From Bacillota bacterium (GTDB taxonomy: Bacteria > Bacillota > Bacilli > Bacillales > Cytobacillaceae), in assembly GCA_023387295.1 (NCBI GenBank), contig JAEWIG010000372.1, positions 1 through 5,640 of the forward strand: 5,640 nucleotides of DNA. Direction: 5' to 3'. Position numbers and translations under genes: made by a program. Shown piece after piece: positions 1 through 5,640 of the stretch. The notes under the pieces were generated by a model that made no database searches, was not told the origin of the DNA, and worked only from the letters and a program-made list of their open reading frames with translations. The first letter of the stretch is position 1. Each line of letters starts with the position of its first letter.

Positions 1-12
1 GGAGAGCGAACG

Positions 13-1080
13 ATGAGGAAATTTTTTCTTTCATTGTTATTAATGGTTATTTTAATAATCTCTTTAAATCCACTAATAGAAAATCCTGCCGTTTCAACGG
101 CAATGGATAAGATTAATAAAACATTTAATCAGCTTATAGGAAAACTAGATAAGCCTGATTTTATTCTTCATGAGCAAAATCAGGAATTTAAAGTAAACGA
201 AAAGCCGAAACTAGAAGTACCAACCGAGCATGCTTTTTCAATCCATAATATTGTTCTTGGAGAGAAAAAAGAAGCGGTTGAAAATAAACTTGGAGCTGCT
301 AAACGTTCGTCATTAAACGAATATAATACAGAGTGGTTTACCTATCATGAAAACTATCAAAACTTTATTATGGTCGCTTACGATGAAAATAATGAAGTTG
401 TCGGTTTATATACAAACCAAGATTTAATTTCTTCAACAAAAGGGATAAAACTTAATACACCAAAAGATGAGGTGCTTCAACTTTTAGGGCAACCATTAAC
501 TAAAATTCAAAAAGGTTTCGTTTATTTCCAATATCAAAAGGACCGTGACTACGATGTTTTTCATATCGATGGGAGCTATTTAACCATATTTTATGATAAG
601 CATAATCAGAATCGTGTTAGCTCCATGCAAATCGTCAAAGAAGAACTTGAGAAAAACCGAAAAGAATTTTATAGTGATGCCACTGCGGAATTAACGGAAG
701 GCTTTGAATACCAACTATTTGATTTAACAAATGCTGATAGAGTAAAGCGTCATTTACCAGTTGTGCAATGGGATGAGAATGCAAGAGAAACAGCGCGAAA
801 ACATAGTATGGACATGGCTTTAAATAATTATTTTTCCCATACCAATCCGAGTGGAGAATCACCTTTTGACCGGATGAAGAAGGACGACATTTTCTTTACA
901 CTTGCAGGTGAAAATCTAGCTTCTGGTCAATTTAGTAGTATTTTTGCCCATGAAGGTTTAATGAACTCCCTTGGTCACCGTGAAAACATTTTGCATCCTG
1001 AATTTCAGTTTTTAGGTGTTGGTGTCTCATTTAATTCGGAATCACAGCCATATTATACGGAAAACTTTTTTACGAAATAA
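13..1080 (+). CDS. Secreted/anchored CAP-domain protein (YlbC-like), with N-terminal CAP-associated domain
   Basis: The protein has 355 residues. It starts at an ATG eight bases after GGAG at the window edge. Residues 1-20 are a short basic start plus a long hydrophobic core, so it is exported or membrane-anchored; a possible signal peptidase site follows Ser-Thr-Ala at 28-30. Residues about 75-208 resemble the CAP-associated N-terminal domain of Bacillus YlbC-type proteins. Residues about 230-353 are a CAP/SCP (PR-1-like) domain: YFSHTNPSG (273-281) with His276, AGENLA (298-303) with Glu300, and GHRENIL (321-327) with His322, then LGVGV and a YYTENF ending. His276, Glu300 and His322 correspond to conserved CAP cavity residues. 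The biochemical role of bacterial CAP proteins of this type is not established; extracytoplasmic action is inferred. The gene is complete. No terminator is evident before uppP downstream, so read-through is possible. Family call is firm; the YlbC relationship is from memory. Confidence 0.9.
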   Translation: MRKFFLSLLLMVILIISLNPLIENPAVSTAMDKINKTFNQLIGKLDKPDFILHEQNQEFKVNEKPKLEVPTEHAFSIHNIVLGEKKEAVENKLGAAKRSSLNEYNTEWFTYHENYQNFIMVAYDENNEVVGLYTNQDLISSTKGIKLNTPKDEVLQLLGQPLTKIQKGFVYFQYQKDRDYDVFHIDGSYLTIFYDKHNQNRVSSMQIVKEELEKNRKEFYSDATAELTEGFEYQLFDLTNADRVKRHLPVVQWDENARETARKHSMDMALNNYFSHTNPSGESPFDRMKKDDIFFTLAGENLASGQFSSIFAHEGLMNSLGHRENILHPEFQFLGVGVSFNSESQPYYTENFFTK

Positions 1081-1196
1081 TAGACTAGACAACTTTTCAA
1101 TAGCGCTAATCATGAACCATTGTTCTCTACTAATAAAAATTAATGCATTATTAAACATTATGTATTAGAATGATAAGGATGATTTTTTTACTGAAT

Positions 1197-1203
1197 AAAG
1201 GAG
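1197..1203 (+). promoter_or_regulatory. Ribosome binding site that sets the uppP start
   Basis: AAAGGAG lies 11 bases before the ATG at 1215. The longer reading frame from the ATG at 1170 would add 15 residues (MIRMIFLLNKGELYY), would run through this site, and has only a weak AAGG-like sequence misplaced around its own start. The added residues also do not fit the UppP N-terminus. The 1215 start is therefore preferred. Confidence 0.75.
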
Positions 1204-1214
1204 AACTCTATTAT

Positions 1215-2051
1215 ATGGTAATTGATTTCTTAACTATTATTAAAGCTATTATTCTCGGGTTTGTAGAAGGAATGACCGAGTTTGCCCCAGTATCTTCGAC
1301 GGGACATATGATTATTGTTGATGAAATGTGGCTACAAACGAAGGAGTTTCTATCCCAACCGACAGCAAATACGTTTAAAGTTGTAATCCAGCTAGGGTCC
1401 GTTTTAGCAGCAGCCATTGTTTTTAGGGAAAACTTTTTTAACATGCTTGGACTTAAGCGGAAAAATAATCAAAGCCAAGCCAATGAAAAACGATTAAAGC
1501 TTACCCATGTGATTGTCGGATTAATTCCGGCTGGGATCCTTGGTGTCCTATTTGAGGATTACATTGACGAGTACTTGTTTTCCACAGAGACCGTCTTAAT
1601 TGGGTTAGTCATTGGTGCGATCTTTATGATCGTAGCCGACCTTTTTCGCGGAAAAGAACCAAAAGTCCATACCGTTGATCAAATCACATATAAACAAGCT
1701 TTATCAATCGGGCTTATTCAATGTTTCTCTCTCTGGCCAGGGTTCTCTCGCTCAGGTTCGACGATTTCTGGTGGGGTTTTGTTAGGACTTAGCCACCGAG
1801 CTGCTTCAGATTTTACGTTCATTATGGCCGTTCCGATCATGGCTGGAGCAAGCTTCATTTCTTTATTAAAAAACTGGCAATACTTTACAATTGATGCGTT
1901 ACCATTTTTCATTGCCGGCTTTATTAGTGCGTTTGTGTTTGCGCTAATTTCTATTCGCTTCTTTTTAAAACTAATTAATAAAGTAAAGCTTATTCCATTT
2001 GCCATTTACCGAATTATTTTGGCAAGCGTAATTTTTCTTTTATATTTCTAA
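1215..2051 (+). CDS. uppP: Undecaprenyl-diphosphatase (UppP/BacA family)
   Basis: This 278-residue integral membrane enzyme dephosphorylates undecaprenyl pyrophosphate to undecaprenyl phosphate, recycling the lipid carrier for peptidoglycan and other wall polymers; family members also confer bacitracin tolerance. Using the ATG at 1215, the signature EGMTEFAPVSSTGHM spans residues 18-32, with Glu18, Glu22 and His31 as the expected catalytic residues. The second signature PGFSRSGST (about 175-183) carries the expected Arg179. Several hydrophobic segments are visible throughout, the last ones at about 205-220, 228-248 and 258-278. Length is normal for the family (about 265-280). It follows the CAP-protein gene in the same direction after 134 bases and ends in front of a strong hairpin. 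I could not identify a convincing promoter in the gap, so whether it has its own promoter or is read from upstream is open. Confidence 0.95.
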   Translation: MVIDFLTIIKAIILGFVEGMTEFAPVSSTGHMIIVDEMWLQTKEFLSQPTANTFKVVIQLGSVLAAAIVFRENFFNMLGLKRKNNQSQANEKRLKLTHVIVGLIPAGILGVLFEDYIDEYLFSTETVLIGLVIGAIFMIVADLFRGKEPKVHTVDQITYKQALSIGLIQCFSLWPGFSRSGSTISGGVLLGLSHRAASDFTFIMAVPIMAGASFISLLKNWQYFTIDALPFFIAGFISAFVFALISIRFFLKLINKVKLIPFAIYRIILASVIFLLYF

Positions 2052-2061
2052 CGTAAAACTT

Positions 2062-2104
2062 GAAAAGGAGTACAAATCATTATTGGTGATTTGTACTCCT
2101 TTTC
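2062..2104. terminator. Bidirectional rho-independent terminator between uppP and the DUF1836 gene
   Basis: Left arm 2062-2079 and right arm 2087-2104 are perfect reverse complements over 18 bases, with a 7-base loop (TTATTGG). The outer stem carries A4/T4 runs, so RNA from either strand ends in a U-rich segment. It begins 11 bases after the uppP stop, and its last base abuts the stop codon of the convergent gene. It probably serves both. Confidence 0.9.
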
Positions 2105-2674
2105 TTATTCGATATGAAGTTCATCTACTAATTTTTCGGCAACCCGTCGATAAAGATTACTCATGTTGACAAGAGCAGCAATCATGAGGAATTTTTCTAA
2201 ATAAACGTGCTCAGAGTCATTTAGATCTTTCACTTCTTCCTTCACATTTTTCGCCTTTTCTTCTACATCTATTTTAAATGCCGCTAAATTTCTTTCCGTC
2301 AGATGGAGAAAACTCTCATAAAGACGATCAATTTCAAAATCCTCATTCACTATTTTACTATTTACTACAGAAAGGGATTCCTTAATGTCATTTATCGATA
2401 GTGCCCCTTTAAATTGATAAATCAAGCTAATTAAAATGAGATGGTCTCTTGAATATTTTTTATTTTTTATTGGAAAAAAGAGCTTCCCTTTGGCGTAATT
2501 ATTGATCATTGTTTTCGTTAAAACCTTCTCTTCATCATTCCGCTTTGAACCATTATATTTATTTTCAAAAAGCTGAATAACTTGATCCATATATAAATCA
2601 ATATGAGGTATTTCTTCTAATGTGATTTGACTTTCTAGTCCGAGCTCTTCGATGAGCTCTAATATGTTTTTCAT
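2105..2674 (-). CDS. DUF1836 domain protein of unknown function, possible DNA-binding regulator
   Basis: The 189-residue soluble protein matches the DUF1836 family pattern: IDLYMDQVIQ at about 25-34, the block LTKTMINNYAKGKLFFP at about 52-68, then KKYSRDHLILISLIYQFK at 72-89 and a LSINDIKESL segment at 92-101. The 52-101 stretch looks like a winged-helix or MerR-like fold (recognition-type helix, basic wing, then helices); this is inference from the pattern. The C-terminal half (about 110-189) is helical and charged, with no recognised motif. There is no signal peptide or membrane segment. The start is ATG at 2674, with GGAG eight bases upstream. It is divergent from the PAQR gene and shares a 142-base promoter region with it, so it could regulate itself or that neighbour, but nothing in the sequence proves this. 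The family's function is, to my knowledge, not characterised. Confidence 0.85.
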   Translation of the reverse strand: MKNILELIEELGLESQITLEEIPHIDLYMDQVIQLFENKYNGSKRNDEEKVLTKTMINNYAKGKLFFPIKNKKYSRDHLILISLIYQFKGALSINDIKESLSVVNSKIVNEDFEIDRLYESFLHLTERNLAAFKIDVEEKAKNVKEEVKDLNDSEHVYLEKFLMIAALVNMSNLYRRVAEKLVDELHIE

Positions 2675-2725
2675 TTCATATGCTCCAATTTATTTATTTC
2701 TTATATAAATTTTACTCAAAAAAAT

Positions 2726-2754
2726 AGTATATGTAAATATTGACTACATCTAAA
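2726..2754 (-). promoter_or_regulatory. Candidate SigA promoter for the DUF1836 gene
   Basis: Read on the minus strand, TTTAGA (2754-2749) is followed after 17 bases by TATACT (2731-2726). That gives 4/6 and 5/6 matches to the SigA consensus. Transcription would start near 2719, about 45 bases before the ATG. The -35 match is modest, and the surrounding DNA is very AT-rich, so chance matches are possible. Confidence 0.45.
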
Positions 2755-2768
2755 AATAGTTATATCAT
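2740..2768 (+). promoter_or_regulatory. SigA-type promoter for the PAQR/TrhA gene
   Basis: TTGACT (2740-2745), a 17-base spacer, then TATCAT (2763-2768): five of six matches in each box at ideal spacing. The expected start is near 2775, giving a leader of about 42 bases before the ATG at 2817. Its -35 box lies within the spacer of the divergent candidate promoter. Confidence 0.7.
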
Positions 2769-2816
2769 ATTAAGTAGTTAACGAAACTACATAACAAAAC
2801 ATTAGGAGGAATCCTT

Positions 2817-3464
2817 ATGACGTCTTATATTCGCGAGCCGATAAACGGACTCACTCACTTAGCAGGAGCCATTCTTTCTTTTGTTGGTCTGCTTGCCCTT
2901 GTCATTAAAGCTTCCCTTTCAAATCCGTCTGCAGTAACCATTACATCCGTGGTGATTTTTGGCATTAGTATGATTTTGCTATACTCTGCCTCAGCAACAT
3001 ACCACATGGTTATTGCAAAGGATAAAGTGATTGCTTTTTTAAGAAGGCTTGACCACTCAATGATTTTTGTTTTGATCGCAGGATCGTATGCACCATTCTG
3101 TCTCATTACTTTAAATGGTGTTACTGGCTGGGTGATTTTTGGAATTGTTACAACTGTTGCGATATCAGGAATTTTGTTTAAGATGGTTTGGTTTAACTGT
3201 CCTAGGTGGTTATCGACTGCTATGTATATCGCGTTGGGCTGGATTATCATCTTTGCGTTTTCTCCATTGTCAAAAGCTTTAAGTACAACTGGCCTCTTCT
3301 TACTCATTCTAGGTGGGGTATTATACACGCTCGGTGGCGTCATTTACGCTGTAAAACCAAAGTTTTTAGAATTTAAGCACCTTGGCTTTCACGAGATCTT
3401 TCATATTTTCATTATGCTTGGTAGCATAGCCCATTTCCAGTGTGTATTTCTATTTGTTATTTAA
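2817..3464 (+). CDS. trhA: PAQR / hemolysin III family membrane protein (TrhA, YplQ-like)
   Basis: This 215-residue polytopic membrane protein belongs to the PAQR superfamily, which includes hemolysin III, YqfA/TrhA and eukaryotic adiponectin receptors. Diagnostic motifs are REPINGLTHLAG at residues 6-17 (Glu7, Asn10, His14), YSASATYH at 56-63 (Ser59, His63), RLDHSMIFVLIAGSYAPF at 77-94 (Asp79), and a C-terminal HEIFH at 192-196 followed by His206. Ser59, His63, Asp79, His192 and His196 correspond to the metal-site, hydrolase-like residues of the superfamily. About seven hydrophobic segments are visible, and length is typical. In bacteria, members have been linked to membrane energetics and fluidity homeostasis; the hemolysin name is historical, and cytolytic function should not be assumed. 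The start is well set by AGGAGGA at 2804-2810, six bases before the ATG. It is a single-gene unit with its own strong promoter and a downstream hairpin. Confidence 0.93.
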   Translation: MTSYIREPINGLTHLAGAILSFVGLLALVIKASLSNPSAVTITSVVIFGISMILLYSASATYHMVIAKDKVIAFLRRLDHSMIFVLIAGSYAPFCLITLNGVTGWVIFGIVTTVAISGILFKMVWFNCPRWLSTAMYIALGWIIIFAFSPLSKALSTTGLFLLILGGVLYTLGGVIYAVKPKFLEFKHLGFHEIFHIFIMLGSIAHFQCVFLFVI

Positions 3465-3469
3465 CATAG

Positions 3470-3513
3470 AAATAGCGAATCCGCTCGAAGAAATTTGAGC
3501 AGATCCGCTATTT
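3470..3513. terminator. Rho-independent terminator between trhA and the aldehyde dehydrogenase gene
   Basis: Arms 3470-3486 and 3497-3513 form a 17-position stem with 15 Watson-Crick pairs and a 10-base loop. Read on the plus strand it is followed by TATTTTAAAA, giving a good U-rich tail for trhA, whose stop is five bases upstream. On the minus strand the two mismatches become G-U pairs, but the tail is poorer in U. The right arm touches the stop codon of the convergent gene (3513-3515). Confidence 0.8.
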
Positions 3514-4883
3514 TATTTTAAAAACATCTTTACTTTTTTTAATGCGTTTTTAGTCGTAGGATATCTGAAAGGCAAATCAAATAAAGTTGTTTGCTTCAGG
3601 ATGCTTTTTTTATGAGAAAAAACATTAAAGCTTCCTTCCCCATGATAAGCCCCCATACCACTATCTCCTACTCCACCAAATGGTAAATAGGGTGAGCTTA
3701 AATGGTAAACAGTATCATTAATACATCCTCCACCAAAGGAGATGTTTTGAAGAATCAATTGCTGTACTTCTACACTTTCAGAAAAAATATACAAGGCAAG
3801 TGGTTTGGGATGATTGTTAATCGCTGAAATCATTTCTTCAAGTTGAGCATACTCAATGATTGGAAGAATCGGACCAAAAATTTCTTCCTGCATCACATCA
3901 TCATCCCAGCTTATTTGATCAAGAACGGTTGGCTCAATTATTAACGATTGCGGATCAAATCCACCACCTATAATGGTTTTCTCTTGTTTAATAAAAGAAG
4001 TGAGACGATTGAAATGTCTCTCACTAACAATTTTTGTAAATCTACCTGTCGACTCTACATTTTTTCCGTAAAGATCATGAATTGCTTTCTTCAACGCTTG
4101 CAAAAACTCATCCTTAATCCGATGATGAACATAAATATAGTCTGGTGCAACGCATGTTTGTCCTGCATTAATAAATTTACCCCACGCAATCCTTTTTGCT
4201 GCTAGCTTCACATTTGCATCCTCGTGAACAATACATGGACTTTTTCCACCTAGTTCAAGTGTCACAGGTGTCAAATTCTTTGCAGCAGCCTCCATAATAA
4301 TCTTCCCTACATTCACACTTCCTGTAAAAAAGATGTAATCAAATTTTTCTTTTAAAAGGCTATTACTAGTTTCTATTCCACCTTCAATGACTTTAATATA
4401 ATCATCAGAAAAGTTTTCACTCAATAACTTATTTAGAATTGCTGATGTATTGGGTGTTAATTCAGAGGGCTTTACGATCGCACAATTTCCAGCTGCGATT
4501 GCCCCTATTAAAGGTGCTATGGCCAATTGAAACGGATAATTCCATGGTGAAATAATGAGAACCACTCCATACGGCTCTGGATAAATATATCCTTTAGAAC
4601 CGAAAGTGGCTAAAGTTGATCTTACCCTTTTTGGCTTAGTCCATTTCTGTAAATGCTTCAATGTAAAATTAATTTCCTCTAAAACAATCCCGATCTCAGT
4701 TAAATAGGTATCAAATTCACTTTTATTTAAATCAGCTTTTAAAGCTGCCATTAAGTCTTTTTCATTTGAACGAATAAGATGCTGTAATTTCTTCAGTGCA
4801 GCTATTCGGAAAGAAACATCCTTCGACTTTCCTTGTTGAAAAAAGTCTCGCTGTTTCTTTATGATTTGTTCAAAATTCTCCAT
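3513..4883 (-). CDS. NAD(P)-dependent aldehyde dehydrogenase, class 3 type (AldX/YwdH-like)
   Basis: This 456-residue cytosolic enzyme oxidises aldehydes to carboxylic acids with NAD(P)+. Numbered from the ATG at 4883, the landmarks are SPWNYPF with Asn115, a KPSELTP cofactor-binding block near 138-144, FTGSVNVGK near 186-194, ELGGKSP with general-base Glu210, GQTC with nucleophile Cys244, and EEIFGP with Glu334. The ending PFGGVGDSGMGAYHGEGSF followed by FSHKK is characteristic of class 3 (ALDH3, fatty or aromatic aldehyde) enzymes, as is the length, shorter than the roughly 490-500 of most other classes. The exact substrate cannot be read from sequence; long-chain or aromatic aldehydes are the family expectation. 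A GTG at 4892 is also in frame, but it overlaps the GGAG at 4892-4895; that GGAG sits eight bases from the ATG at 4883, so the ATG is chosen. It is read separately from the chemotaxis gene because a strong terminator lies between them. Confidence 0.94.
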   Translation of the reverse strand: MENFEQIIKKQRDFFQQGKSKDVSFRIAALKKLQHLIRSNEKDLMAALKADLNKSEFDTYLTEIGIVLEEINFTLKHLQKWTKPKRVRSTLATFGSKGYIYPEPYGVVLIISPWNYPFQLAIAPLIGAIAAGNCAIVKPSELTPNTSAILNKLLSENFSDDYIKVIEGGIETSNSLLKEKFDYIFFTGSVNVGKIIMEAAAKNLTPVTLELGGKSPCIVHEDANVKLAAKRIAWGKFINAGQTCVAPDYIYVHHRIKDEFLQALKKAIHDLYGKNVESTGRFTKIVSERHFNRLTSFIKQEKTIIGGGFDPQSLIIEPTVLDQISWDDDVMQEEIFGPILPIIEYAQLEEMISAINNHPKPLALYIFSESVEVQQLILQNISFGGGCINDTVYHLSSPYLPFGGVGDSGMGAYHGEGSFNVFSHKKSILKQTTLFDLPFRYPTTKNALKKVKMFLK

Positions 4884-4920
4884 TCGCTTCACTCCATTAT
4901 TCCGAAGTTTTTCATAGCAA

Positions 4921-4938
4921 TTATTATCACAATAGTAA
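4921..4938. promoter_or_regulatory. Operator-like inverted repeat upstream of the aldehyde dehydrogenase
   Basis: Read on the minus strand the site is TTACTAT-TGTG-ATAATAA: two 7-base half sites, six of seven symmetric, around a 4-base centre. It covers the candidate extended -10 element of the gene, a position typical for repressor binding. The regulator is unknown, and the AT-rich composition makes chance symmetry possible. Confidence 0.35.
4923..4931 (-). promoter_or_regulatory. Candidate extended -10 promoter for the aldehyde dehydrogenase
   Basis: On the minus strand TGTGATAAT (4931-4923) gives the extended TGn element plus GATAAT, a 5/6 match to the -10 consensus. No good -35 is present at 16-18 bases upstream. 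Transcription would begin near 4916, about 32 bases before the ATG. An alternative -10 (TATAAA, 4957-4952) also lacks a good -35. Confidence 0.35.
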
Positions 4939-4979
4939 CATAAAATTCATGTTTATATGGATTTTTTCAAATAAAAACG

Positions 4980-5016
4980 ATAAAGCGTGCAACCGCTCTC
5001 GGTTAACACGCTTTAT
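4980..5016 (-). terminator. Rho-independent terminator of the chemotaxis receptor gene
   Basis: Arms 4980-4989 and 5007-5016 pair perfectly over ten bases (ATAAAGCGTG type). After a small 1x2 internal loop, five further pairs (4991-4995 with 5000-5004) close a CTCT tetraloop. On the minus strand the hairpin is followed by CGTTTTTATTT, a strong U-tract. It begins three bases after the receptor stop codon and insulates the dehydrogenase gene downstream. Confidence 0.9.
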
Positions 5017-5019
5017 ACT

Positions 5020-5640
5020 TTACAATTTGAATTTCTCAAGTATTTTCTTTAAATCATCAGCCATTTTCGAAAGTCTGACGATAGAGGATGAAATCTCTTC
5101 AATCGATGCTGACTGTTCTTCTGTAGAGGCTAGAACACTTTGTGTGCTCATTGCAGATTCATTTGCAATACTGGTAATATCATTCATCGATTCAGCCATT
5201 TGAGCTGAACCAATGGAAACTTGCTGAATAGCAACTGCTACTCCACTCATTTGTTCTGTAACTTGATCGACTGCTTTGTGAATTTCTCTAAAAGTTTGAC
5301 CTGAATCATTAACGACCTGCATTCCCTCTTTTACTTCTTCAGTTACGATTGACATTGTTTGTACAACATGATTCGTTTCTTCCTGAATTTGTGATACAAG
5401 CTGACTAATTTGCGAGGTAGAATTGGCTGATTGCTCAGCCAATTTCCGAACTTCATCGGCCACAACAGCAAAGCCCTTTCCCTGCTCTCCCGCTCGTGCA
5501 GCCTCAATTGCTGCGTTTAAAGCCAATAAATTCGTTTGCGCTGCAATTGCAGAAATCATTTGGATAATATCGCCAATATCATTTGAACGTTGACCCAATC
5601 CTTTTACCACTTTTGATAATTCTTCCACATGGATATAGAT
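5020..5640 (-). CDS. Methyl-accepting chemotaxis protein, C-terminal signalling domain (5' end outside the window)
   Basis: The visible 206 residues are the cytoplasmic signalling hairpin of a chemoreceptor, which controls CheA through CheW and so biases flagellar rotation. The frame stays open to the right edge (I-Y-I-H precedes the GTG at 5628), so that GTG is an internal Val codon and the sensor, membrane and HAMP parts lie beyond the window. The highly conserved hairpin tip reads AAQTNLLALNAAIEAARAGE, then QGKGFAVVADEVRKLAEQS. The return helix is a long heptad-type coiled coil of about 155-160 residues, consistent with the long (44-heptad) class common in Bacillus. Near the end, STEEQSASIEEISSS looks like an adaptation region with Glu/Gln sites for CheR/CheB. 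The protein ends in FKL with no tethering pentapeptide. The ligand, and whether it is membrane-bound, cannot be judged. Confidence 0.95.
   Translation of the reverse strand: MYIHVEELSKVVKGLGQRSNDIGDIIQMISAIAAQTNLLALNAAIEAARAGEQGKGFAVVADEVRKLAEQSANSTSQISQLVSQIQEETNHVVQTMSIVTEEVKEGMQVVNDSGQTFREIHKAVDQVTEQMSGVAVAIQQVSIGSAQMAESMNDITSIANESAMSTQSVLASTEEQSASIEEISSSIVRLSKMADDLKKILEKFKL

Noticed and set aside
1140..1167. TAATGCATTA palindrome (1141-1150) and a similar TTATGTATTA downstream, as a possible operator before uppP
   Set aside because: The two copies match only partly, and the stretch is nearly all A and T, so such symmetry is expected by chance. No promoter could be anchored to it.
1170..1214. 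Longer uppP reading frame beginning at the ATG at 1170
   Set aside because: The extra 15 residues have no well-placed ribosome binding site and do not fit the family N-terminus, whereas AAAGGAG at 1197-1203 precedes the ATG at 1215.
1718..2005. 95-residue open frame antisense to uppP, and similar ones at 635-862, 1211-1444, 3948-4205 and 4949-5203
   Set aside because: All lie opposite conserved coding sequence (the last also across a terminator), with no recognisable protein pattern.
2063..2085. AAAAGGAG followed by TTG at 2083 as the start of a small gene
   Set aside because: The motif is the 5' arm of a perfect terminator stem, the spacing is too long, and the frame closes after about 28 codons inside the antisense of the DUF1836 gene.
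2855..3343. 162-residue open frame on the minus strand inside trhA
   Set aside because: It is fully antisense to a clearly recognised gene, has no family pattern, and is explained by the codon bias of the real gene.
2817..3464. Calling the PAQR protein a haemolysin or virulence factor
   Set aside because: The hemolysin III name is historical; the residues seen indicate a PAQR membrane protein, and nothing in the window points to virulence.
4884..4892. GTG start for the aldehyde dehydrogenase at 4892
   Set aside because: It overlaps the GGAG that is correctly spaced for the ATG at 4883, and no other binding site lies upstream of the GTG.
5626..5628. GTG at 5628 as the start of a short chemotaxis protein
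   Set aside because: The frame remains open to the window edge and the protein begins in the middle of a known signalling helix, so it is an internal Val codon of a truncated gene.
1..5640. A new multi-gene defence, metabolic or mobile system
   Set aside because: All six genes belong to common families, the units alternate in direction and are separated by terminators at most junctions, and there are no repeats, integrase, transposase or toxin-antitoxin genes.

Overview
The window reads as ordinary chromosome from a low-GC, spore-former-type Firmicute, most likely a Bacillaceae member (Bacillus or a close relative). The support is AT-rich intergenic DNA, strong AGGAGG-type ribosome binding sites, SigA-like promoters, U-tailed hairpin terminators, and proteins whose motifs match families common in Bacillus: a YlbC-like CAP protein, UppP, a DUF1836 protein, a TrhA/YplQ-type PAQR protein, a class 3 aldehyde dehydrogenase and a methyl-accepting chemotaxis protein. 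This assignment is from motif memory; no search was run.

Layout from left to right. A secreted or membrane-anchored CAP-domain protein (13-1080, +) begins just after a ribosome binding site at the window edge. After a 134-base gap with no convincing terminator comes undecaprenyl-diphosphatase uppP (1215-2051, +). A perfect 18-bp inverted repeat (2062-2104) separates uppP from a convergent DUF1836 gene (2105-2674, -). A 142-base divergent region holds two overlapping promoter candidates, one for DUF1836 and one for the PAQR/hemolysin III-type membrane protein (2817-3464, +). A second hairpin (3470-3513) lies between that gene and a convergent class 3 aldehyde dehydrogenase (3513-4883, -). Upstream of the dehydrogenase are an operator-like dyad and a probable promoter (4921-4951). 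A strong terminator (4980-5016) then ends a chemotaxis receptor gene (5020-5640, -) that runs off the right edge.

The genes look like separate single-gene or short transcription units, alternating in direction with hairpins at both convergent junctions. Three of the six concern the cell envelope or membrane (CAP protein, UppP, PAQR protein), but the sequence does not show them working as one pathway. I see no mobile element, CRISPR array, tRNA, rRNA, riboswitch or phage gene, and no evidence of a new multi-gene system. The points most worth checking are the divergent DUF1836/PAQR promoter region, the dyad in front of the aldehyde dehydrogenase, and the CAP protein next to uppP.
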